This document shows, one piece after another, positions 37,296-43,115 of a stretch of 43,115 bases of DNA; positions within the stretch are counted from its first letter, which is position 1, and every line of letters begins with the position of its first letter. Location of the stretch: the NCBI GenBank assembly GCA_012267385.1, contig JAAXGW010000012.1, forward strand, positions 1 through 43,115. The letters are read 5' to 3'. The translations under genes were made by a program, and so were the position numbers. Below the pieces are notes generated by a model that searched no databases, was not told the DNA's origin, and saw nothing but the letters and a program-made list of their open reading frames with translations. Origin of the DNA: OMG group bacterium. Its GTDB lineage: Bacteria > Pseudomonadota > Gammaproteobacteria > Pseudomonadales > Azotimanducaceae.

Positions 37296-38066
37296 ATGAA
37301 CATGTTATCAAACCAAGATTTAAAACTGGTCGATTCAGTTAATGGAAAAACTCAGCTTCACGATCGAGCACAAAGCATCCAGACTGACGTTTGGCTTTCC
37401 TTGCACACAAGATATGCACAACTGTTAGTTCGCGGGCGACAGGTCAAGGGAAAACCGCCAATTGTTGGACTGCTACGATTTGCCGATTCACTTCGAGTTA
37501 TCTGGCATGCAGCTGAAGCGAATGATCCCTATGCGGACTGGTGGCTCATAAAACTACAAGACACTTACCACGTCATTGGCAATCGGATTGGGAACCTCAT
37601 GGCAAAGTTCCTAGCCAAACTGCCAGCCCGCGAAACATTTCAAATCGCTCCACCAGAAGACAAAGATCCGTTTCGAATTCGATTAAGTTTCGCTACTCCC
37701 TACGCGTATCAAGCAGCAGAACTGTTGAGTAAATTTGACTCACTCGTTCGTTGTGTTCTAGGCTGCAAACATCTTGGAGTGATCGATAACAAAACTGCGA
37801 AAAACACTATTTATCAAGTAGCCCGTCTTATTCGAGGGTTGTTCGCGCTCGCAACTCGGTACCGTCATCTGGGTATCGATCGAAACAACCCTCTATCGTT
37901 TGAAGCGGATGGCAAAACCGCTCGACGATACATGGGCGAACTACCAGAAGACGTAAGAGCAGGCACTAGACGTGCTCGACTCGCGCCTGCAATAATCAAG
38001 GGATTACCTCCTTATGTTCCTCCCGTCACCGTAAACAACGAAGCCTACGAAGGACTGGGAGATTGA
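37296..38066 (+). CDS. PFL_4669 family (AcaB-like, DUF1845/TIGR03761) ICE protein
   Basis: A 256-residue homologue of the PFL_4669 family of integrating conjugative element proteins. Recognisable blocks are L-H-T-R-Y-A-Q-L-L-V-R-G-R near residue 33, A-N-D-P-Y-A-D-W-W-L near 75, P-F-R-I-R-L-S-F-A-T-P-Y-A-Y near 126 and R-G-L-F-A-L-A-T-R-Y near 178, with a basic R-R-A-R-L-A-P-A-I close to the C-terminus. A role in regulation or replication of the element has been proposed for relatives; AcaB is a transcriptional activator in IncC-related elements. Gene order with ParB upstream and an STY4534-like gene downstream is the standard ICE arrangement. 207 bases without a gene follow. Confidence 0.85.
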   Translation: MNMLSNQDLKLVDSVNGKTQLHDRAQSIQTDVWLSLHTRYAQLLVRGRQVKGKPPIVGLLRFADSLRVIWHAAEANDPYADWWLIKLQDTYHVIGNRIGNLMAKFLAKLPARETFQIAPPEDKDPFRIRLSFATPYAYQAAELLSKFDSLVRCVLGCKHLGVIDNKTAKNTIYQVARLIRGLFALATRYRHLGIDRNNPLSFEADGKTARRYMGELPEDVRAGTRRARLAPAIIKGLPPYVPPVTVNNEAYEGLGD

Positions 38067-38273
38067 CCAGTCTTTCTCTAGATACTCGGCACCACTGCGA
38101 TTCAGTGGTAGAAGCGTCGGCGGATCGTGAAATCGACGCACACGTACAAACTTTACGGGGTTTGTATGCGATCCTAATGTCACCGTCAATTTTGAAGCAT
38201 TCAAGATTGATGCAATCATGCTTTTTCAAGCTCGCTTGGAAGAGTTTTAACCGACCAACCTGGAGGCAGCGTT

Positions 38274-38675
38274 ATGTCAGTAATAGCAAATGCGAAGCAG
38301 TTCGCACTGCTTACTACTGGGATTGGCTACCTGAGTCGAGTTCGAGAGATCGAACCCAACGAAGGTTTACCCTTTCTTGTAGTAACTATTTCCGCCCTCA
38401 GAGGCTGGGACGAGGAAGTTCGGTATACGTACATGGACTGCCGTGTCTCGGGCCGTTCCTGTCACGCGTACGTGACCAGTTTAGCACCGTACGTGGAAGC
38501 AGGCGACAAAGTCCTGATTCGCTTTCGAACACACGATATGTTCGCGGAAACCTTTACTTATCGACAAGGCCCGAAACAGGGCAAAGTCGGAGTAACTGTG
38601 AAAGCCAAACTTATCGGCATCGAATGGGCACGAGTCAATGGTGTTGCATATGCCGAGCTGGAAGAAACAGCTTAG
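38274..38675 (+). CDS. STY4534 family (DUF3577) ICE replication-associated protein
   Basis: A 133-residue protein matching the STY4534/DUF3577 family: H-near start L-T-T-G-I-G-Y-L-S-R-V-R-E, then F-L-V-V-T-I-S-A-L-R-G, Y-T-Y-M-D-C-R-V-S-G and V-L-I-R-F-R-T-H-D. Relatives are single-strand-binding-like small proteins encoded next to PFL_4669 genes and are thought to act in element replication. Start ATG at 38274 has a strong GGAGG seven bases upstream. It keeps the family's full length. The following 131 bases carry a GC-rich structured leader of the next gene. Confidence 0.85.
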   Translation: MSVIANAKQFALLTTGIGYLSRVREIEPNEGLPFLVVTISALRGWDEEVRYTYMDCRVSGRSCHAYVTSLAPYVEAGDKVLIRFRTHDMFAETFTYRQGPKQGKVGVTVKAKLIGIEWARVNGVAYAELEETA

Positions 38676-38735
38676 GTACTCTAACTGATTCAGTTACCAA
38701 GTATTTAACTCGGATTCCACCTCAATTTCTTACCA

Positions 38736-38765
38736 CCCGGCCGGGGAGAACCACTCCCCGACGGG
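38736..38765 (+). promoter_or_regulatory. GC-rich hairpin leader upstream of the DUF6573-like gene
   Basis: CGGGGAG (38742-38748) pairs with CTCCCCG (38754-38760) across a five-base loop, extended by CCCG/CGGG arms at 38736-38739 and 38762-38765. It is followed by CGGCCG and five Ts near 38781-38789. This could be a terminator-like attenuator or a site conserved in ICE leaders. The local GC is well above that of the surrounding genes. Confidence 0.55.
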
Positions 38766-38806
38766 CGAGAGGTCGACTCGGCCGTTTTTCTATATGGAGA
38801 ATAGCT

Positions 38807-39226
38807 ATGTCAGACTTCTTCGACAACAATCCTGAACAATTGGCTGTTGACCCAGCATACACTGGTTCGAGAGCTGAAGCAATTGCCGAGGGCACCATCA
38901 TTGATGTCAGTGACCTCGGTCGCCAAGTCGGTTTCAAATGGCCGGTCGCAATGACCAAGGCTGTTTGGGAAGATTCCGTATCTTGGAGCGATGACGACAG
39001 TGAGCAACAGGTTCCTCAGAACCAGAAATCTCGTTTGTTTTCTGTCGTAGGTGCGTGTGCTGACTACGTCAGAACTCGCGGACCAAAGGCGGACCGAATG
39101 CGTTTTCGCATTAACCGCATTCCACGCGATGGAGTATCTCGGGGTGCGCAACAACGTCTCCTACAAGTCGTCGCTCATCCGGGCGATGATGGAGAACCGG
39201 TGTTAACCATCCGAATTCCCGCGTAG
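38807..39226 (+). CDS. DUF6573-like ICE protein
   Basis: A 139-residue protein started at the ATG at 38807, which has GGAG seven bases upstream; the same frame is open far upstream but without coding character. Motifs: A-I-A-E-G-T-I-I-D-V-S near residue 27, G-F-K-W-P-V-A-M-T near 41, W-E-D-S-V-S-W near 53 and V-R-T-R-G near 85. These fit the DUF6573 family found on conjugative elements and plasmids, of unknown function. It ends the recognisable ICE block; topoisomerase, relaxase and transfer genes that usually follow are absent here. Confidence 0.75.
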   Translation: MSDFFDNNPEQLAVDPAYTGSRAEAIAEGTIIDVSDLGRQVGFKWPVAMTKAVWEDSVSWSDDDSEQQVPQNQKSRLFSVVGACADYVRTRGPKADRMRFRINRIPRDGVSRGAQQRLLQVVAHPGDDGEPVLTIRIPA

Positions 39227-39230
39227 GAAC

Positions 39231-39252
39231 AACACAGTTCCTGAACTGTGTT
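39231..39252 (+). terminator. hairpin directly after the DUF6573-like gene
   Basis: AACACAGTT and AACTGTGTT form a perfect 9-bp stem with loop CCTG, five bases after the stop codon. Only three Ts follow, so termination may rely on the second hairpin just downstream. Confidence 0.5.
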
Positions 39253-39264
39253 TCAGGATCAGAG

Positions 39265-39302
39265 CATGTTAGTTTGAGTAGTTCATTACTCAAACTAACG
39301 TG
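39265..39302 (+). terminator. strong terminator-like hairpin at the end of the ICE block
   Basis: GTTAGTTTGAGTA (39268-39280) pairs perfectly with TACTCAAACTAAC (39287-39299) across a six-base loop; the stem extends to 16 bp with one wobble. A T-rich stretch (TTCTGTTTTATT) follows. It could also act from the other strand. This closes the ICE module. Confidence 0.7.
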
Positions 39303-39605
39303 ATTCTGTTTTATTGAAATCGACCGTCGGTTTTGACTCTTAGAGCCCCCTCACTTTTCAAATTCGTTTTCACAAAGAAGGCCTCGATTCATACCCTCAA
39401 CCTATTAGATTTTTCTTGCATATAAGTCCTCAATTTCAGCAACAGATACCGGAAACCCTTTTCATCGCTGCTCTCTAACATGATAAAATTCGTGAGCTTT
39501 GTGAGTCAATGAAACTACCCCTCTGTTTGGACCGTCGACAAAACAATTGCTGAGTCCCGGTAACAATTTGACATATACATTATCTAAGTAAGGTGAGATC
39601 AGTGC
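39303..39605. other. intergenic region
   Basis: About 300 bases between the terminator and the next gene. No gene seen. TTGACA at 39568-39573 lacks a -10 hexamer at the right spacing. AGGTG ends ten bases before the ATG at 39606. Confidence 0.4.
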
Positions 39606-40268
39606 ATGAATGCGACAGAACACATTAAAGCAGAAAAGCAGACCTTTGATCGGATCAGATCGAAGATTAAGACTGCTTCGTCCCATATCCCACGGTTGTT
39701 CGTTGAGCTGGCCGTAGTATTTATTGGAGTCTATCTAGCGTTCCTCTTGACCGACTACCAAGAGGAACTAGAGAAGGGGGAAATACGAGTAAAGTTCTAC
39801 GAAAGCCTGATTGTTGAGCTCAGCACGGTGTTTGAACATCTAGAGGTAGAATATCGAAACAACTTGCTTTGGCATTTGAGTGCTAAAGAGGAGATCGAAG
39901 AGGGCAATCGTCCGAGAATACCTGCCCGACCCCTTAACCATTCGATACCTGGTGTGGTACTAACAGCTGCATTTGATAGTCGCAATTTCGAGTCTCTCAA
40001 TACTGATACGATCAACAATATCGTGCAGCTCTCTCCCCATATTGAATCACTCAAGCAAAAAATAGACACGTTCAATAGCCTCTTGATTTCGCTTCTCACA
40101 GCACAAAAGTCCGATGTCGATTGTTGTTATGACACGCAAGACCAACTTCTTGATGACTATAGTTGGTATCCAGAACTCATCGAGGACATACATGATCTTA
40201 GTGGTGAGATTAGAAAACGCATTCTTGCAAAAGCTATTCCCGATTTGCAAGAATTGAAGGAGTCTTAA
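39606..40268 (+). CDS. small single-pass membrane protein, unknown function
   Basis: A 220-residue protein. About 30 charged residues are followed by one transmembrane helix (L-F-V-E-L-A-V-V-F-I-G-V-Y-L-A-F-L-L) and then by D-Y-Q-E-E and a mostly helical, charged soluble domain of about 165 residues. The helix motif F-x-E-hydrophobic-x-V-V-F-x-G-V-Y-L-A-F is common in a widespread group of uncharacterised bacterial membrane proteins. No catalytic motif is visible; there are two adjacent cysteines (D-C-C-Y-D). ATG with AAGGTGAG upstream. It stands between the ICE terminator and the lipoprotein gene, on the same strand as both. Confidence 0.7.
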   Translation: MNATEHIKAEKQTFDRIRSKIKTASSHIPRLFVELAVVFIGVYLAFLLTDYQEELEKGEIRVKFYESLIVELSTVFEHLEVEYRNNLLWHLSAKEEIEEGNRPRIPARPLNHSIPGVVLTAAFDSRNFESLNTDTINNIVQLSPHIESLKQKIDTFNSLLISLLTAQKSDVDCCYDTQDQLLDDYSWYPELIEDIHDLSGEIRKRILAKAIPDLQELKES

Positions 40269-40590
40269 TCAAGGTCATCTTTAGGACTGGCAAATCTTTA
40301 GATCAACTAAGCGGAACCATGCGACTGGAGAGAAATTGATGACCATTCTCATCAGCATATTCGTTACGCGGGACCCTTTATTGAACCTTTGCCAAACTAG
40401 TCTAAGCCAGTGAGCATCCGTTTTGTGGAATTGAAGATAGCAAATTCTAAGACTGAACTAGCGTATTCCGACCGTCTTGGAATGAAGTAAGGCATGGTAC
40501 TCGATGCTGGTTGAAATCTGCTATGGCACAGAATTGAGAGAGGTAAAATTTTCCTTGGACTTCGCCCGATCGTTCGGAGACTAACTGCTT
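40269..40590. other. intergenic region
   Basis: About 320 bases with no gene, hairpin or promoter that I can support. Confidence 0.4.
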
Positions 40591-42390
40591 ATGCCGAAAT
40601 TGTCTTTTGGTTTATTAGTATTACTGATGCTATCGGTATTAGTTTCAGCTTGTAATGGCGACCAATCTAATAAATACTCAATTTCGATTGAGTACCTGTC
40701 GATTCAACTGGATGAAACAGTACCTGACGACTCAGCAGATTACTCATCTGCGCATGTCTCCTTCAAACGCGTCGACATAAACGAGTCTAACGATGAAGAG
40801 CTGAGTGAACTGAAGAAGTCTCCACTCCGTAACGGCAAGGTGAAGTTGCGAGGACAAATCGAGCAGCCGATGTGGGTGGAAGTCCTCGTCGAAACTGACA
40901 GAGCTGCTGAAACACTGAGTACGAGGACATTTGTCGAACCTGGCGAGCGCGTTGCTCTCGCGGTCATTGACACCGATTTACAATTCTTCGACTCGATTGG
41001 ACATGTTGGCACACTGTCGAATGTTCAAGATCCAAGTAAGAGATTCGTAGTGAAGGGCGATTTGAAGTCATTGAGTTTTGACATGCATCATGCATTCGCG
41101 TTTCTCGAAACAAAACGTTGGGACGAGAAGGGTGCGCGACGATGGGACGCGCACTCATTCGTTGTTGTTCAAGACGGGGAGTTCAGAATCGAATTAGAGG
41201 TAGAGGATCCTGAAATCGTCGCGGTATATATCGAGAGCTCACCTTCGTATTATGCGTCGGCTACCTTCATTGCAGAGCCGGGCGCAACGATCCTCCTTGA
41301 ACCATCGATAAACTCCGCCCACACTTCCACATATCTAACGACAGGGTGGTTTCAAGATCGGCAAATCCCATCGCCGCGATCACAGGTCCAAGTGTTAGAA
41401 GTCACAGATGGAACAGGAAGACAGGAGCGGCTTTTTGAGAGCTGGCGAAATAGCTTTACATACCGTTTAAAACAAGAACTATTAGATGATGCCGCGGCGG
41501 AAGATCAAGCCGCCCGTAGTGAACTGGAAGCAATGATACCAAAGCTCGAAGAATCTGATGATGGTCAACTTGAAGACAGTACTTCGAGTCTGGAAGGAGT
41601 TTCGTGGGTGAAGACTGACTCTGCCGAGGGATGTGAGCATGTTGATCTATCGCAAGCTCTTGCTGATATCCGAACTCGTACTACTTTTAGAGCCGGTCCC
41701 AAAGAGAGTGAGTTACGGGCTGAATTAGACAGCTTTCAATTAACGACCTTGAATGACATAGCACGAAGAGCAAGAGACCCCTTTTATTCTCTTCTTGCAT
41801 TGGAACTTGGAGCTTTTGGTACAACTGAACAAAGACAAGAGCTTATCACAATGCTCGAAAAATTGTCTCAACAAGTGTCGGAAACTGCCGTCGAAAAGAG
41901 AGTTGTACCTATGCTCAATTACACACTGAGTGTAATAGAATCGGAAGAAAATGAACACCGAACACAACCTGGTCAAAAGGCTTCCGACTTCGAACTCCCC
42001 GATCTTAAAGGAAATTCTCAGAGAATTAGCCAAATTTTCAAAGAGAACGATCTTGTATACATGAGGTTTGTACGAAACTCAACGAATTATCTGCCCTGGG
42101 AAGGTGTAACAGCACTTCACAATGCTTATAGTGAATCAGGGTTGCAGATAGTTGAGGTCCTGTTTGATGTTAATTCGGAAAGACAACAGAAACTTGCTTC
42201 GAACCAAGAAGTTGAATGGATGCAACTACTCGATCCGCAAATTTACTCCTCTTCTGACGTGGCCAAGTCCTACGCCGTAGTGCACGAGTACTTCGATTAT
42301 CTTATTGATTCCAACGGCTGCATTGTCCAGAGGTATATTGGTATGGAGGACTTAACTGATTTCTTGGATTCGTACTTCGATATTCCGTAG
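40591..42390 (+). CDS. TlpA-like lipoprotein lacking the CxxC motif
   Basis: A 599-residue lipoprotein: signal peptide with lipobox L-V-S-A-C, lipidated Cys21, followed by Asn, so outer-membrane sorting is expected. A long beta-rich N-terminal part with no known domain contains C-E-H-V-D-L-S. The C-terminal AhpC/TSA-like domain starts near P-G-Q-K-A-S-D-F-E-L-P-D-L and keeps the fold's outline (Y-M-R-F-V-R-N, L-Q-I-V-E-V-L-F-D). At the active-site position it has N-S-T-N-Y-L-P-W in place of W-C-x-x-C. It shares the C-terminal G-C-I-V-Q-R with the WCRPC protein at 3.7-5.6 kb. It is therefore a probable redox-inactive paralogue, perhaps a binding or regulatory partner. The methyltransferase gene starts 51 bases downstream. 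Confidence 0.82.
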   Translation: MPKLSFGLLVLLMLSVLVSACNGDQSNKYSISIEYLSIQLDETVPDDSADYSSAHVSFKRVDINESNDEELSELKKSPLRNGKVKLRGQIEQPMWVEVLVETDRAAETLSTRTFVEPGERVALAVIDTDLQFFDSIGHVGTLSNVQDPSKRFVVKGDLKSLSFDMHHAFAFLETKRWDEKGARRWDAHSFVVVQDGEFRIELEVEDPEIVAVYIESSPSYYASATFIAEPGATILLEPSINSAHTSTYLTTGWFQDRQIPSPRSQVQVLEVTDGTGRQERLFESWRNSFTYRLKQELLDDAAAEDQAARSELEAMIPKLEESDDGQLEDSTSSLEGVSWVKTDSAEGCEHVDLSQALADIRTRTTFRAGPKESELRAELDSFQLTTLNDIARRARDPFYSLLALELGAFGTTEQRQELITMLEKLSQQVSETAVEKRVVPMLNYTLSVIESEENEHRTQPGQKASDFELPDLKGNSQRISQIFKENDLVYMRFVRNSTNYLPWEGVTALHNAYSESGLQIVEVLFDVNSERQQKLASNQEVEWMQLLDPQIYSSSDVAKSYAVVHEYFDYLIDSNGCIVQRYIGMEDLTDFLDSYFDIP

Positions 42391-42441
42391 ACACAGAGCG
42401 CTCAAGTCTTATTCACTCTATCGAATTGGTTAGGTCTTGTA

Positions 42442-43115
42442 ATGAGTAGTAGAGAACGGACACTCGGACAGTTTTTTACTCCGACTAACATCGTAACGAG
42501 AATGTTAAATCTGCGACGTAATCGCGGATCCGTTCTCGAGCCAGCAGCGGGAAACGGTGCGTTTCTAAACTTCCTAGAGAGTAGTGCCGTAGCGATTGAA
42601 TACGACGAGTCCCTTAGTGATGATCCGCGGACGATCTATGTCGATTTCTTTGACTACCCAATCCACAATAGGTTTGACACCATTGTGGGCAATCCACCAT
42701 ACGTTCGGTATCAAGACATCGAGTCTAAGACAAAACAGAAGCTACCGATGGAGCTTTTTGACTGTCGCAGTAATCTCTATCTGTTCTTCATTGCGAAAAG
42801 CATTGAACACCTTAAGCCTAATGGTGAATTAATCTTCATTACCCCACGAGATTTTCTTAAAGCTACCTCTGCTAAAAAGTTAAACGAGGTCCTTTATCGT
42901 GAAGGCACGATGACTCACTACTTTGAACTAGGAGACACTTCAGTATTTGACGATGCGACTCCGAATTGCGCTATTTGGCGATGGGAAAAGAACAACTTTG
43001 ACAGACTGATGGAGACAGGAGGTACGTTTCAGTGCGTTAATGGTCAAATTTATTTTGGTGAATCAGCAAGGACGACGGTCAATGACTTCTTCGACGTCAA
43101 GGTTGGTGCGGTTAG
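42442..43115 (+). CDS. N6-adenine DNA methyltransferase, 3' end outside the window
   Basis: Open to the right edge, 224 complete codons visible. Motif I is V-L-E-P-A-A-G-N-G-A-F-L (about residues 30-41) and the catalytic motif IV is N-P-P-Y-V-R-Y near residue 79; motif I before motif IV means gamma-type N6-adenine methyltransferase. G-Q-F-F-T-P at the N-terminus is usual for type I/IIG HsdM-like or stand-alone type II enzymes. The part that would carry target recognition, and possibly a fused nuclease, is off the window. It starts at ATG 42442 after a 51-base gap. Whether a restriction partner follows cannot be seen. Confidence 0.85.
   Translation, partial: MSSRERTLGQFFTPTNIVTRMLNLRRNRGSVLEPAAGNGAFLNFLESSAVAIEYDESLSDDPRTIYVDFFDYPIHNRFDTIVGNPPYVRYQDIESKTKQKLPMELFDCRSNLYLFFIAKSIEHLKPNGELIFITPRDFLKATSAKKLNEVLYREGTMTHYFELGDTSVFDDATPNCAIWRWEKNNFDRLMETGGTFQCVNGQIYFGESARTTVNDFFDVKVGAV

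Noticed and set aside
38063-38806. Long N-terminal extension of the DUF6573-like frame
   Set aside because: It runs through the STY4534-like gene in another frame and has no coding character. The ATG at 38807 has a good ribosome binding site.

Overview
The window looks like a chromosomal region of a proteobacterium, most likely a gammaproteobacterium of moderate GC. Evidence: short Shine-Dalgarno-type leaders, outer-membrane-type lipoprotein and TlpA-like proteins, and a gene cluster typical of integrative and conjugative elements (ICEs) of beta/gammaproteobacteria. No rRNA or other taxonomic anchor is present, so this is inference. I saw no tRNA, rRNA or CRISPR array.

Layout. (1) 0.4-1.6 kb: a compact restriction-modification pair on the minus strand, an MT-A70-type adenine methyltransferase followed by a BglII/BstYI-like endonuclease, overlapping by 4 bases. 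(2) 2-12.3 kb: envelope genes. These are a secreted HExxH protein, a small secreted protein, a TlpA-like thioredoxin protein with WCRPC, an FG-GAP/VCBS-like protein, a GntR/YtrA-type repressor with an operator palindrome and a frame-broken membrane gene, a divergent 936-aa membrane protein with five bPH2 domains, and a secreted-protein gene frameshifted in its signal peptide. (3) 12.4-35.5 kb: the main feature, a same-strand array of eleven copies of one gene family of about 600 aa. Nine are intact, one is broken by a single amber codon, and one is a deleted fossil. Each copy encodes an N-terminal membrane anchor, a Ser/Thr/Gln-rich linker and a periplasm-facing alpha-solenoid built from a degenerate repeat of about 32 residues (W-A-R-x-D/N-P-x-x-A-hydrophobic). 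Several copies carry their own similarly placed TATAAT box, so gene and promoter were probably duplicated together. (4) 24.8-26.7 kb: a decayed island inside the array, with an IS1595-type transposase relic, a DNA methyltransferase relic, other coding scraps and one intact small secreted protein. (5) 35.7-39.3 kb: an ICE stability/replication block (ParB-like, PFL_4669/AcaB-like, STY4534/DUF3577-like, DUF6573-like), with structured intergenic elements and a strong terminator. (6) 39.6-43.1 kb: a small membrane protein, a lipoprotein paralogous to the TlpA-like protein but lacking CxxC, and the 5' part of an NPPY-type DNA methyltransferase that runs off the window.

How it fits together. Restriction-modification genes, ICE genes and methyltransferase relics mark this as an accessory region. 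The expanded solenoid family and the two thioredoxin-fold proteins all point to the cell envelope. I do not recognise a named function for the solenoid family. A membrane-tethered periplasmic scaffold or recognition family that diversifies by tandem duplication is the most economical reading.
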